A stretch of 64,000 nucleotides of DNA from Shewanella sairae. GTDB lineage: Bacteria; Pseudomonadota; Gammaproteobacteria; Enterobacterales; Shewanellaceae. Shown one piece after another: positions 30,076 to 38,779 of the stretch. The stretch spans positions 1 through 64,000 of the forward strand of contig NZ_JAKILT010000010.1 of the NCBI RefSeq assembly GCF_023283535.1, in the 5' to 3' direction. The notes beneath the pieces were generated by a model, which was given only the letters and a program-made list of their open reading frames with translations, was not told where the DNA came from and searched no databases. Both the position numbers and the translations under genes were made by a program. Each line of letters opens with the position of its first letter. Within the stretch, counting starts at the first letter, position 1.

Positions 30076-30474
30076 TTAATCGCCTCTAATCGCTTTTTTC
30101 ATGCCCGAAAACTTACCGTCTAAAAAACCCAGTGACATTTGATACTCAAGTGCATTTTGCATAAACGCCGATTGCTCCTGCTGAATATCAACAGTGTTAC
30201 CATCGCCTGTATCTGGTTGATTAGGGACTCGATAGCCCATATGCTGCTGACTTAGCGCTGCTAAATCAAAATGCTTACTATCACTTTTGCTCATAGTGAT
30301 GCCAGATTGCTTTGATTGCGCAGCATTCATTGCCTTAGAGAAATCAACATCACGGGCTTTATAGTTAGGAGTGTCTGCGTTAGCTATATTTGAAGATAAG
30401 ACTTCCGCACGTTGAGAACGAATACCCAAAGTGTGTTGATGAACCCCTAATGCTTTATCAAAACTAATCGCCAT
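30076..30474 (-). CDS. flgB: proximal rod protein FlgB
   Basis: The product is 132 residues from ATG 30474, which has a perfect AGGAGG site. It has the rod motif VLSSNIANADTPNYKARDVDF and the C-terminal QEQSAFMQNALEYQMSL motif. FlgB is the first rod subunit on FliE. It heads flgBCDE. Confidence 0.97.
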   Translation of the reverse strand: MAISFDKALGVHQHTLGIRSQRAEVLSSNIANADTPNYKARDVDFSKAMNAAQSKQSGITMSKSDSKHFDLAALSQQHMGYRVPNQPDTGDGNTVDIQQEQSAFMQNALEYQMSLGFLDGKFSGMKKAIRGD

Positions 30475-30507
30475 AAAATTGCCTCCTAAGCTCCATGACA
30501 AGAATAA

Positions 30508-30523
30508 AGCAATACTTGTGCCA
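30508..30523 (-). promoter_or_regulatory. sigma-54 promoter of flgBCDE
   Basis: On the minus strand the site is TGGCACAAGTATTGCT, a perfect match to TGGCAC-N5-TTGCW, about 35 bp upstream of the flgB start. Confidence 0.9.
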
Positions 30524-30627
30524 AATAATTAAAATAAAGAGAGAATTTGTATTAAAACGTAGAAATGAAATCGCATAGATATAAAAAACGCGCCATTAGA
30601 GGCGCGTTAATTTGATTGATTCAGGCA

Positions 30628-31461
30628 TTAGGCCTTTTTCTGATAATAAATACCTGGATTACAGCGAACCATATCAAACTCGTCAGATAAGCCAGCAATA
30701 GATTCAGATGCACCTAAGAATAGAATGCCATTAGGATTTAACGCGGCAGCAAATTGCCGTAATATTTTCCGCTTTGCCTCTGGCGAAAAATAAATCAAAA
30801 CATTGCGACAAAAAATAATGTCAAACTTACCAAGTAAGGTATAACTTTCAAGTAGGTTGTGCGCTCTAAAGTTAACCAAACGCTTCACGTTGGCTTTAAC
30901 TTGCATATTACCTGACGGTAAAGCATCAAAAAACTGACGCTTGCGTTCATCCGATAACCCTCGCCCAAGCGCTAAATTATCATATTCTGCGTTTTTACAA
31001 CGTTCTAGCATCGATGGTGATAAATCCGTCGCTAAAATATTTGCCCCCGCAGTTAAGCTGCCAGGTTTACGTTGTTGGTGTTCTAAAATACTCATGGCCA
31101 AAGAATAAGGTTCTTGACCTGACGAACATGCTGCCGACCAAATTTTCACCGGGCGACCTAAACGATTAAAGTTAGGTAAAATTGAAGTAGTCAGTAACTC
31201 AAAAGGATAGCGGTCACGAAACCATAATGTCTCATTGGTTGTCATGGCATCAATCACCTCAGTGCGCAATTGACGCTCTGTCGGTTTCATTGAATGTTTA
31301 ACCACATCTGACAAAGAGGGTAAATTGTACTTACCCATTAACGGTGCTAATCGGCTTCGCACCAGATATTGCTTGTTTTCTCCCAGCACAATACCGCTAT
31401 GCTGCTCCAAGAATAATCTAAATTGATTGTACTCATTCTCAGCGAGAGATTTATTCGACAC
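30628..31461 (-). CDS. cheR: chemotaxis protein methyltransferase CheR
   Basis: The 277-residue protein has the CheR N-terminal helical domain and a SAM-binding domain (KIWSAACSSGQEPYSLAM at about residue 105, FDIIFCRNVLIYF near 215). It methylates glutamates of chemoreceptors in the cytoplasm. It lies downstream of cheV and before flgB, the standard order in Vibrio and Shewanella. Confidence 0.96.
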   Translation of the reverse strand: MSNKSLAENEYNQFRLFLEQHSGIVLGENKQYLVRSRLAPLMGKYNLPSLSDVVKHSMKPTERQLRTEVIDAMTTNETLWFRDRYPFELLTTSILPNFNRLGRPVKIWSAACSSGQEPYSLAMSILEHQQRKPGSLTAGANILATDLSPSMLERCKNAEYDNLALGRGLSDERKRQFFDALPSGNMQVKANVKRLVNFRAHNLLESYTLLGKFDIIFCRNVLIYFSPEAKRKILRQFAAALNPNGILFLGASESIAGLSDEFDMVRCNPGIYYQKKA

Positions 31462-31597
31462 ACTTACATCCTAATTAGTTAAAACGAGCCGTATTAGCTA
31501 AGACTGCATTCACTACAGCAAAAATGAACGCAGCGTTATACCTTAGCAACCTAGGAAACACAAGTAAGACCAGCCCCTATATTGCTTTGTGTAGTAA

Positions 31598-32518
31598 TTA
31601 AAGGCTCAGGTGTTTATTAACTGCAGCAGCTAACTCATCGGGATTAAATTTAGCAATAAAATCGTTAGCCCCTACTTTTTGTACCATTGCCTGGTTAAAC
31701 ACACCACTTAATGATGTATGTAAAACCACCTTAATGTTTTTCAGTTTTGGATCATCGCGGATCTCAGCTGTTAAGGTATAACCATCCATTTCTGGCATTT
31801 CAATATCTGAAATAATTAACGGGATCTCAGTTGAGACATCATCAAGTTCTTTCGCTATAGCCCTTAGTTTGTCGAGTGCTTCTTTACCATCTTTAGCTGT
31901 ATCAATCTGTAAATCAAGTGACGTTAATGCGCGAATGATTTGCTTGCGCGCAACCGATGAATCATCAATAACCATAATATGGTAATGCTGATCTCTATCA
32001 ATAGTTAATGCCGCATCAAGCTCTTTACTGGTATTGGTATTCACTGGCGAGATTTCATCAAGAATTTTTTCTACATCTAAAATTTCAACCAATTCATTGT
32101 CAATCTCAGTCACTGCAGTCAAATAAGATAGCTTACCCGCCCCTTGAGGTGGTGGCATAATGGCTTCCCAGTTCATATTAATGATGCGCTCAACTGAACT
32201 CACTAAAAAGCCCTGAATACTGCGATTATATTCTGAAATAATAATAAAGCTATTGGCGATATCTTCAATTGGACGCCCGCCTGTAGCGGCGCTTAAATCA
32301 ATAACAGAAATCGTCATGCCCCGCACATGAGCAACACCACGCACATTAGGATTAAGTTTAGGGAGATTAGTTAAAGGTGGGCACTGTAATACTTCTTTAA
32401 CTTTAAATACGTTTATACCAAACCTTTGACGTCCATTAAGTTTAAATAACAATAATTCTAAGCGGTTTTGCCCAACCAGTTGAGTCCGTTTATTTACTGA
32501 TTCAAGAATATTCGACAT
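31598..32518 (-). CDS. cheV: chemotaxis coupling/receiver protein CheV
   Basis: The 306-residue protein has an N-terminal CheW-like domain (about 15-155) and a C-terminal receiver domain (about 175-305) with phospho-acceptor Asp in LIISDIEMPEMDG. CheV couples receptors to CheA and adapts by phosphorylation. It is divergent from flgA; no clear flagellar-type promoter was found in front of it. Confidence 0.95.
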   Translation of the reverse strand: MSNILESVNKRTQLVGQNRLELLLFKLNGRQRFGINVFKVKEVLQCPPLTNLPKLNPNVRGVAHVRGMTISVIDLSAATGGRPIEDIANSFIIISEYNRSIQGFLVSSVERIINMNWEAIMPPPQGAGKLSYLTAVTEIDNELVEILDVEKILDEISPVNTNTSKELDAALTIDRDQHYHIMVIDDSSVARKQIIRALTSLDLQIDTAKDGKEALDKLRAIAKELDDVSTEIPLIISDIEMPEMDGYTLTAEIRDDPKLKNIKVVLHTSLSGVFNQAMVQKVGANDFIAKFNPDELAAAVNKHLSL

Positions 32519-32623
32519 ATCGTTTTTGCCTTTTACCTATTTTTAATAGGGCTATATCTATTCGTTTAGTGGTGTTACGAAATACACCTTAATACAGGTA
32601 ACAACAAGTCTAGTACCGCATTT

Positions 32624-32639
32624 AGGCACACTACTTGCT
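32624..32639 (+). promoter_or_regulatory. sigma-54 promoter of flgA
   Basis: AGGCACACTACTTGCT deviates from TGGCAC-N5-TTGCW only at the first base and has exact spacing. It lies about 75 bp upstream of the chosen flgA start. The same A-for-T variant occurs before flgT. Confidence 0.75.
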
Positions 32640-32711
32640 TATCAACATCGTTCAGAGCCAGTAAGACTATTTTCAGTCAAACTAATGACGCCCACTACGC
32701 AAAGGATAACG

Positions 32712-33485
32712 ATGACTGCAGTCCATAAAAATACACAGTATAGTAGCATTCTAGCGAATCAAGCGACTGCATTCATTAGTAATTTTTACTTTGCTTTGCT
32801 TTTCATCACGCTTTTGTTACCTATACGTGTATTTGCAGCTGAACCTGCAAGTATTCCATCTATATCGACCATTTCCCGATTAGCTATAGCCGCTGTAGAA
32901 GAAAAGATTGAAGCCCCTGACAAAGCAAAAATACAGATTACCCCCCAAAGCCTAGATACAAGGGTGAATCTGCCAAATTGTTATCCCCCCATTACCGCAG
33001 AAATTGCTAGCGACAGAGCTATCCGACGTAACAACACAGTTAAAGTTAGCTGTAAAAGCCCTGATTTAAGCTACCCTTGGCAGATTTTCCTTTCGGTTAG
33101 AGCAGATATTCTTTACCCAGTCGTCGTAGCAAAATCGACTATGGGACCAGGAGACTTACTCTCCAACAGTGATATAGAAATTGAATATATTGATCAAACC
33201 AGTCTACGTGGTCATCAGTTTGAAGAAACACAACAGGTTGTTGGCGCTCGATTGAAAAGACGTGTAATACCTGGGCAACCTATTTTTGCGAACCAATTAT
33301 GTATTATTTGTAAGGGCGATAGCGTATCAATTTATGCTCGTTCTAAAAATTTTCAAATAAAGACCGTTGGTGAAGCCCTTCAGGACGGTAATGTTGGTGA
33401 TAAAATCCGCATTAAAAATAGTCATTCACATAAAAATCTAGATGCAAGAGTTACTGGTGTTGGTCAAGTCGAAGTAAGAATGTAA
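32712..33485 (+). CDS. flgA: P-ring assembly chaperone FlgA
   Basis: The product is 257 residues from ATG 32712, chosen for its AAGGATAACG site; an ATG at 32685 lacks one. It has a signal peptide ending at about VFAAEP, then SAF-type and ChapFlgA domains (about 125-257) with the VPVVVAKxxMGPGDLLSxxDIE-like region at about 150-170 and a C-terminal GxxxIRIKN segment. FlgA is a periplasmic chaperone for FlgI. Confidence 0.94.
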   Translation: MTAVHKNTQYSSILANQATAFISNFYFALLFITLLLPIRVFAAEPASIPSISTISRLAIAAVEEKIEAPDKAKIQITPQSLDTRVNLPNCYPPITAEIASDRAIRRNNTVKVSCKSPDLSYPWQIFLSVRADILYPVVVAKSTMGPGDLLSNSDIEIEYIDQTSLRGHQFEETQQVVGARLKRRVIPGQPIFANQLCIICKGDSVSIYARSKNFQIKTVGEALQDGNVGDKIRIKNSHSHKNLDARVTGVGQVEVRM

Positions 33486-33493
33486 AATATGTC

Positions 33494-33520
33494 TAAAGTA
33501 AAGTGTTACGCTGCCGATAG
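33494..33520 (+). promoter_or_regulatory. sigma-28 (FliA) promoter of flgMN
   Basis: TAAAGTAA-N11-GCCGATAG matches the TAAAGTTT-N11-GCCGATAA consensus at 13 of 16 positions with exact spacing, just after flgA. It gives late expression of the anti-sigma factor. Confidence 0.88.
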
Positions 33521-33561
33521 CATGTGTAAGAAACTATTTTTATTGAATGTTGGATTTCAAA

Positions 33562-33879
33562 ATGGCTATTGATATTAAACAAGTAAATCCTCATGCCAAC
33601 TCTCGAATTGGTACAGGAACAAGCGCTAAGGGAATGGCTTCCCAAGCGACAACGACTCACGCTGCACCAACGCCGCAAAAAACAGATTCGGTTTCAATTA
33701 CTGCGCAAGCTCAGCAGATTCAAAACGTGCAAACTAAGATGGCTGATATGCCTGACGTTGACCAAAATAAAATAAATGAAATAAAAGCGGCCATTGCCGA
33801 GGGCCGTTACAAAATCGACCCTGAAAAGCTAGCAAGTAATATTGCAAACTTTGAAAATGAACTTAAAGATTTAAATTAG
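33562..33879 (+). CDS. flgM: anti-sigma-28 factor FlgM
   Basis: The product is 105 residues from the ATG at 33562, the start that gives the typical MAIDIKQ... opening; five residues could be added from 33547. The first half is disordered and Ala/Thr/Gln-rich. The second half (about 55-102, with INEIKAAIAEGRYKIDPEKLASNI) is the FliA-binding domain. FlgM holds FliA inactive until it is secreted through the finished hook. Confidence 0.95.
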   Translation: MAIDIKQVNPHANSRIGTGTSAKGMASQATTTHAAPTPQKTDSVSITAQAQQIQNVQTKMADMPDVDQNKINEIKAAIAEGRYKIDPEKLASNIANFENELKDLN

Positions 33880-33965
33880 CTCTGCGAATCAAGTTGTTAG
33901 CTGTTATGTAAGTATACGAGGCAAAAACAGACAACAGCGCCTGAGAAAAATTTAATAAGGTTATT

Positions 33966-34391
33966 ATGACAAACTTATCTCAACTCATTAGCTCACAACA
34001 TCAAGTGTTGGTTGAGCTAAACGCGGTTATCAGCCAAGAAAAGCAAGCGCTTCACGCACAACAAGCAGATGTATTGCTGTCTTTAGCCAACACTAAAGCA
34101 AACTTACTTGCTAACTTGCAGAACAATGATGAGATGATTGCAGCGCAACCCGATCTTGCCTTATTAAAAACTGATCCTGAGCTATCTCTGCAAGTTAACA
34201 ACAGCAAAGCACTACTTGCACAATGCCAACAGCTCAATGCTGAAAATGAATCATTAATCGAGTTAAGTTTAGCCAGCTTAAATCGTTTCTCACAGGCGCT
34301 ACAAGTTAGCCGAAATGCCTCTAGCCTGACCTATGACGGTAAAGGTAAAACCTCTAGCATTTCAACTTTAGGTAATAATTTAAAAGCCTGA
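33966..34391 (+). CDS. flgN: flagellar export chaperone FlgN
   Basis: The 141-residue, helical, Leu/Gln-rich protein has the FlgN-like N-terminal coiled coil and a C-terminal SLTYDGKGKTSSIS segment. FlgN is the cytoplasmic chaperone for FlgK and FlgL. AATAAGG precedes the ATG. It is co-transcribed with flgM and ends at a strong terminator. Confidence 0.92.
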   Translation: MTNLSQLISSQHQVLVELNAVISQEKQALHAQQADVLLSLANTKANLLANLQNNDEMIAAQPDLALLKTDPELSLQVNNSKALLAQCQQLNAENESLIELSLASLNRFSQALQVSRNASSLTYDGKGKTSSISTLGNNLKA

Positions 34392-34408
34392 TAGCCTCGA
34401 TCTGCACG

Positions 34409-34448
34409 CTAAGCAAAAAGCCGACATTATTGTCGGCTTTTTGCTTAG
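34409..34448. terminator. bidirectional terminator between flgN and flgP
   Basis: An 18-bp perfect stem (CTAAGCAAAAAGCCGACA and its complement) with a TTAT loop has A/T runs on both sides of the core. It serves the convergent flgN (+) and flgP (-) genes. Confidence 0.92.
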
Positions 34449-34466
34449 TATCTTTCATTAAACAGC

Positions 34467-34913
34467 TTAAAAATAGGTCACACTCTTTACTCGCTGTGAA
34501 CGATGTTGCTGTTGATATAGCGCCCAGACTTGTTCGAAATCTAACTCCAACTCAGTAACGTAATGCTCCCCAGCAGGATAGCTTTTAACGACTTTAGCCC
34601 CACGGATCACACCAGATACCGATGCATGTACCTCATCAGTTGTTAGCATCCAATCACTCACTTGGCTGTTAGCGTGTAATTGCTGGCCGTATACTTGCTC
34701 GGCTAATTCTCGATAAGCCGCTATTTTTGATGCCTGCATTGCCATTAATACTCGTTGAGACTGCTCTTCTGCCGGCTGCGTAGCAAGTGGGGCATAACCT
34801 ATTGCAGTCAATTTAGGAAAAGAACTCGGCGCTTGTGTTTCATATTGAACATAGCGGTCTTGCATTGAGCAAGCTGTTAGCATTAATACGCCACATAAAA
34901 CGATAACTTTCAT
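34467..34913 (-). CDS. flgP: outer-membrane lipoprotein FlgP
   Basis: The 148-residue lipoprotein has lipobox LTAC (acylated Cys15). The mature part carries the LPP20-type domain (KIAAYRELAEQVYGQ). In Vibrio FlgP is an outer-membrane lipoprotein needed for stable flagella and motility. Its start codon follows the flgO stop directly, so the two are coupled. Confidence 0.9.
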   Translation of the reverse strand: MKVIVLCGVLMLTACSMQDRYVQYETQAPSSFPKLTAIGYAPLATQPAEEQSQRVLMAMQASKIAAYRELAEQVYGQQLHANSQVSDWMLTTDEVHASVSGVIRGAKVVKSYPAGEHYVTELELDFEQVWALYQQQHRSQRVKSVTYF

Positions 34914-35534
34914 CTATTTATCTCCGACTATTTCAACTATATGCTCTCCCTGTTGAGCATTGCGATAAAGCATACCGTGCTTAGCGATCACTTTTTGCGA
35001 CAATCCCATGTACTCTGGCATGTCGCTAACGTTAACAAATCCTTGCGTCGCAGAGACAACACGATTATTAGTCACATTTACCACGCGGCTATTTAATGCG
35101 ATCCCCGCATTAGTTAAGCTCATCGTTGATACTACGACATGCTCTACAGCAACATCAGTAGGTAACTCTTGCCAATCTCGAGTTAATATAAAATCACCAC
35201 TAGGGGTCACCTTCAGTGCATCAGCCACATTAATATCAACAAGATTAAATTGATGATCATGTAAAGCAGCTATCAAACCTTGCTGTAACTGCAAGCCAAT
35301 TGCATTAGTTGTTTGCATATCATCAACGACTACAGGGGTCGTCACAATAAGTGGCTGATTAGAGCGAAGGCTATCATTCTGGCGCACTAGGTCATTCACC
35401 ATCTGCTGCGCGATATGATTAATTGCCCCGGTCTGCGGTAGACCATAACCACTTTCAGTCAACTTCTCGACATCCGCTGAAGTATTACAGCCACAAGCGA
35501 ACAATAACGGTAAGATAATAATAGACTTATGCAT
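34914..35534 (-). CDS. flgO: outer-membrane lipoprotein FlgO
   Basis: The product is 206 residues from ATG 35534, which directly opens a lipoprotein signal with Cys14 (LFAC) as likely acylation site; Cys16 is the alternative. A TTG 36 bases earlier would bury the signal. The mature part fits the FlgO family (QPLIVTTPVVVDDM, ILTRDWQELP). With FlgP and FlgT it supports the outer-membrane part of the polar flagellum. Confidence 0.9.
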   Translation of the reverse strand: MHKSIIILPLLFACGCNTSADVEKLTESGYGLPQTGAINHIAQQMVNDLVRQNDSLRSNQPLIVTTPVVVDDMQTTNAIGLQLQQGLIAALHDHQFNLVDINVADALKVTPSGDFILTRDWQELPTDVAVEHVVVSTMSLTNAGIALNSRVVNVTNNRVVSATQGFVNVSDMPEYMGLSQKVIAKHGMLYRNAQQGEHIVEIVGDK

Positions 35535-35603
35535 GTATAACCCATACAAAGAACGACGGTGTATAAACAACCACCACTCTTCTAAATAAAGACACTGACA
35601 ATT

Positions 35604-35630
35604 TTATCGGCAAGTAGAATGAAAACTTTA
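35604..35630 (-). promoter_or_regulatory. sigma-28 (FliA) promoter of flgOP, perfect consensus
   Basis: On the minus strand TAAAGTTT-N11-GCCGATAA matches the FliA consensus at all 16 positions with exact spacing, about 70 bp upstream of the flgO ATG. Confidence 0.93.
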
Positions 35631-35751
35631 TGTCTAAAGTTGATAATAAAGTACGACTATAAAAACTAATAACTGCCGTCTACTCAAGACAAGCCTATGC
35701 CAATGACAGCCACCAATCGTCTTAACTTAAATTGGTTCACAAGTAATTAAA

Positions 35752-35767
35752 AGGCACATTAATTGCT
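35752..35767 (+). promoter_or_regulatory. sigma-54 promoter candidate of flgT
   Basis: AGGCACATTAATTGCT differs from TGGCAC-N5-TTGCW only in the first base, with correct spacing, about 95 bp before flgT. The 326-bp gap between flgO and flgT thus holds one flagellar promoter for each direction and no gene. Confidence 0.7.
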
Positions 35768-35860
35768 TAACTTTATTGATATGCAGCAGCCTTAGCTGTA
35801 AACGTCATTTAAACGGCGGCAAATAATACTTATTTTTGTAGTAAATACTGGAAAGGTAAA

Positions 35861-37030
35861 ATGAAACCTACGCTATATTCAATCCCAACACTATTGTGTC
35901 TCGTTGCATTCTTGCTCACATTTCCGGCTGAGGCTAAGTGGATCAATGCTTCTGGTCAGGCGAAAGTCACCGATGATAATGTTGCTCAAGCAAGGGAGGA
36001 TGCCATTCACCAGGCCGTGAGCTATGCCACTCTCAAATCTGGCGCAAAATTCAGTAGCCAACAAACGGTAAGCCAAGGTCAGCTTATTGAAGACTCATTT
36101 TCGCTAGCCTATCAAACAAATAGCGAGAATGTAGAACTGCTCAGCGAACAAATCGATGACGATATACTCACGGTCAATATCCGTATTGACATAATTGAGC
36201 CGCTTAACGATACCTGCTCAAATAGCCAACTCAAAGCTGCAATATTAATCCCTCAAGCCTTAATCAAAGATCGAAGCCAGCTGAGGTACGGCAATATAGG
36301 GTTATTCGAACAAAACTTATCACAACGTCTAGCGAACACCTTAGATCAAACCTCAACCAACAGCTTTCCACAATCCCACGCTAATGAGCGCTTAGATATT
36401 AAGCAAGAACTTGTCGATGTACGCGGATACCGTTTACCAAGTTGGCTAAGTGAGATTACCGATAGCCAATATATTCTATTACCCGAAATTATCGATATAT
36501 CTACTGAAGACTTTACCAGTACCTTAGGCCTATGGGATAACGACCCAATGCGCAACTTCGAGCTTAGAGTCTCATTGTTCCACGGCATTAGCGGCGAGAA
36601 GATCTGGAGCCAGCAATATGCCAAAAGTGCTGAGTGGGAGTTTAAGCGCCAGCAAACTGTTAACTCAAACAGCCAAACCTTCTGGCAATCAGAATATGGT
36701 GAAGTTATCGACCAAGTGTTAACCCAAGTATCTCAAGATATCGACAGCACTCTGAGTTGCCGCCCTTTACTCGGCCAAGTCGTATCAAAGCAAGCCGATC
36801 GAATCATCATCAATATCGGTAGAAAGAATGGCATTCGAGTGGGTGATAAGCTGCAATTAGTTTTACAACAAAATATGCCCGACAGGCTTGATAATATGCG
36901 TGTAGTTGCCGGAAAAAGTAAAGCGACGATAACCATAGAGCAAGTCTCAGAGGAAAGTGCAACTGCACTGCTTGAGGGAATCGCTGGATCGCTCAATGTT
37001 CAGCTAAGCGACTTAGCCATCAAGTTGTAG
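35861..37030 (+). CDS. flgT: flagellar H-ring protein FlgT
   Basis: The 389-residue protein has a signal peptide (cleavage after AEA, about residue 25) followed by FlgT N, M and C domains. The N-terminal mature part WINASGQAKVTDDNVAQAREDAIHQA is FlgT-like. The C-terminal ~80 residues (GRKNGIRVGDKLQL) are the FlgT_C domain. In Vibrio FlgT forms the H ring around the basal body and helps place MotX/MotY. GGAAAGG precedes the ATG. Confidence 0.92.
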   Translation: MKPTLYSIPTLLCLVAFLLTFPAEAKWINASGQAKVTDDNVAQAREDAIHQAVSYATLKSGAKFSSQQTVSQGQLIEDSFSLAYQTNSENVELLSEQIDDDILTVNIRIDIIEPLNDTCSNSQLKAAILIPQALIKDRSQLRYGNIGLFEQNLSQRLANTLDQTSTNSFPQSHANERLDIKQELVDVRGYRLPSWLSEITDSQYILLPEIIDISTEDFTSTLGLWDNDPMRNFELRVSLFHGISGEKIWSQQYAKSAEWEFKRQQTVNSNSQTFWQSEYGEVIDQVLTQVSQDIDSTLSCRPLLGQVVSKQADRIIINIGRKNGIRVGDKLQLVLQQNMPDRLDNMRVVAGKSKATITIEQVSEESATALLEGIAGSLNVQLSDLAIKL

Positions 37031-37040
37031 ACTAAATTAC

Positions 37041-37130
37041 TAGCCTGAAAAACTGCAATAGAAATTTTACTCAGGCTAACGCAGGTAAAAGGTAATAAAT
37101 TGCGATGAATATTGTCATTTACTACCTTTT
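37041..37130 (+). terminator. hairpins downstream of flgT (likely terminator)
   Basis: There are two inverted repeats: TAGCCTGA/TCAGGCTA (37041-37048 and 37071-37078) and AAAAGGTAATAAAT/ATTTACTACCTTTT (37087-37100 and 37117-37130, one mismatch). The second ends in a short T run and is the better terminator. Confidence 0.5.
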
Positions 37131-37185
37131 ATCTTAATAACGAACACTAATTAAGCAACTAAATTTAAAGACTTTTCATCAACCC

Positions 37186-37213
37186 TTTTCATCTAGGTTA
37201 AAACCAGTATAAT
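37186..37213 (+). promoter_or_regulatory. sigma-70 promoter of tRNA-Arg
   Basis: A perfect TATAAT lies at 37208-37213, ten bases before the mature tRNA. A TTTTCA -35-like element lies 16 bp upstream. Confidence 0.6.
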
Positions 37214-37222
37214 CACTGCAGT

Positions 37223-37298
37223 CTCCCTATAGCTCAACAGGATAGAGCAGTCGCCTCCTAAGCGATCGATCGGGGTTCGAGTCCCTGTGGGGAGACCA
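37223..37298 (+). tRNA. tRNA-Arg (anticodon CCU), CCA encoded
   Basis: The 76-base gene folds into a full cloverleaf. The acceptor is CTCCCTA/TGGGGAG (one G-U). The D stem is GCTC/GAGC. The anticodon stem GTCGC/GCGAT encloses loop CTCCTAA with anticodon CCT. A 4-base variable loop follows. The T arm is CGGGG-TTCGAGT-CCCTG, then discriminator A and encoded CCA. It decodes the rare AGG codon. tRNA-Arg(CCU) genes are common integration sites, but I saw no second copy of its 3' end in the window. Confidence 0.95.
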
Positions 37299-37672
37299 GA
37301 TAAGCATTTCAAACCTGTTTTAACGCCAAAGTACTACTAACAGTATCGTTAGCAACAATCCAAAGTGCTCTTCATTGTTTTATCTCTCATTAGCTTTTTC
37401 ATGGCGCTTCCTCGCGAGCATTAGCACTAATAGCAAACCTCACATAACCAACACTCATCCGCTAAACATCGCAAAACCATTGTTATTCAAATAACTCGAA
37501 TAGTAATTACTTTATAATCAAGATTGATATTTGTAGTAAACCGCAAAAGTAAGTAGTGTTCTACTACGTTGATAAAGTGCGTCCGACAACAAAATCTTAG
37601 GTTTGGTTTTGATTTTAGTTTTGGTCGATATGGACGCTTTACTTAGGCATGGATTTCGAGGTGAACATAATA
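37299..37672 (+). other. non-coding leader between tRNA-Arg and the methyltransferase gene
   Basis: No gene is seen in this 374-bp stretch. A long-range inverted repeat GCGTCC/GGACGC (37579-37584 and 37632-37637), flanked by AAAG/CTTT, encloses a T-rich stretch just before the ribosome site. It could shape the 5' leader. No convincing sigma-54 or sigma-28 element was found. Confidence 0.4.
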
Positions 37673-38713
37673 ATGAGTAATAGCTTAAAACTATTCCTAG
37701 AGAATCAACTGGAATTTTTTAACCAGCACAAACGAGTCGCGGTATTTGGGGCTGGAAGCGGTGGTCAGCAAGTCATAGAGTGGCTAAGAAAATCTAATAT
37801 TACAGTCTGTAGAGTTTATGATAATGACCCAACTAAACATGGGATACCTGTCTGTGGCGTAGAAGTCTTCACTCCTAATAAGCAAATTATAAATGACTAC
37901 CCGGTTGTCATTGCCAGCACTTGGAATAAAGAAATAAAACAGCAGCTAAGTGAACTTGCTTGTACCCTATTTATTGATGCCAGTATTACAGGTCTATCCA
38001 ACACTCCAATCACATCTGATTGGCTGACTCAGCTCAAGTGGCTAGAAGAACAACTAGTAGATGATGACAGTAAATTGGTGCTTGAAGATATCGCCCACTA
38101 CCTTGAACAACCTGAAAAAGGTATGCCGAAAGCAAAATATGAGCAATATCAGCACCCTAAGCTTCATTTAATAAAAAACGCAACAATCATAGATGGTGGT
38201 GCATTTGATGCATTATCAAGCATTAACCTACATCATCATTATGGTTTAGAAACTAAAGTTACCGCTTTTGAACCCGATCCCGGCAATGTTCTAAAATGCA
38301 AACAGCTGATTGCTAATTATGAGCATAAAGAGAAAATAAGTTTAATTGAAAAAGGCGTATGGGATAAAGAAGAAACGCTATACTTTAACTCATCTAATTC
38401 TGTCCATGGAGCCTCTTCTTCGGCTAACTCTCAAGGAGATATACAAGTACCTGTTACAGGCATCGATATTGCCTTAAAAGGGCATAAGGTACATATGATT
38501 AAACTCGATGTCGAAGGAGCTGAGTTAAAGGCTTTGCAGGGAGCAAAGAAAACAATTCTTTCTGATAAGCCTATACTTGCTATTTGCCTATACCACTATT
38601 TTGATGATTTATGGATTCTTCCTAAATACATTAAAGAATTAAACCCTAAATATAGATTCTACATCGGCCACCATACTAATAATTGGTTCGAAACAGTCTT
38701 ATACGCAATTTAA
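37673..38713 (+). CDS. FkbM-family methyltransferase with N-terminal Rossmann-like module
   Basis: The product is 346 residues from ATG 37673, which has a GAGGTGA site; a frame from 37649 lacks one. The N-terminal ~100 residues form a Rossmann-like module with VAVFGAGSGGQQVIEWL. The C-terminal ~180 residues are an FkbM-type SAM methyltransferase (TIIDGGAFDALSSI, VTAFEPDPGNVLKC, VHMIKLDVEGAELKALQGA, which is the FkbM DVEGAE motif). FkbM enzymes usually O-methylate sugars. Beside the flagellin-glycosylation operon it probably methylates the flagellin glycan (inference). It is convergent with the operon's last gene and shares a terminator with it. The N-terminal module resembles the C-terminus of that neighbouring glycosyltransferase. 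Confidence 0.8.
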   Translation: MSNSLKLFLENQLEFFNQHKRVAVFGAGSGGQQVIEWLRKSNITVCRVYDNDPTKHGIPVCGVEVFTPNKQIINDYPVVIASTWNKEIKQQLSELACTLFIDASITGLSNTPITSDWLTQLKWLEEQLVDDDSKLVLEDIAHYLEQPEKGMPKAKYEQYQHPKLHLIKNATIIDGGAFDALSSINLHHHYGLETKVTAFEPDPGNVLKCKQLIANYEHKEKISLIEKGVWDKEETLYFNSSNSVHGASSSANSQGDIQVPVTGIDIALKGHKVHMIKLDVEGAELKALQGAKKTILSDKPILAICLYHYFDDLWILPKYIKELNPKYRFYIGHHTNNWFETVLYAI

Positions 38714-38732
38714 ATTTACACGACATATAACA

Positions 38733-38767
38733 AACTAACACTGTCATTTAAATTTACAGTGTTAGTT
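38733..38767. terminator. bidirectional terminator
   Basis: A 12-bp perfect stem AACTAACACTGT/ACAGTGTTAGTT with an 11-base A/T loop lies between two convergent genes, the methyltransferase (+) and the glycosyltransferase (-). Confidence 0.75.
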
Positions 38768-38779
38768 ATATCAAAGACA

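Noticed and set aside
728..35570. Numerous long open frames on the opposite strand inside flagellar genes
   Set aside because: They lie antisense to or out of frame with well-identified genes, lack ribosome sites and show no recognisable domains.
37223..37298. tRNA-Arg as an integration site of a genomic island carrying the glycosylation genes
   Set aside because: No integrase gene is present, and I did not find a repeat of the tRNA 3' end downstream. The glycosylation genes beside the flagellar cluster fit normal Shewanella organisation.
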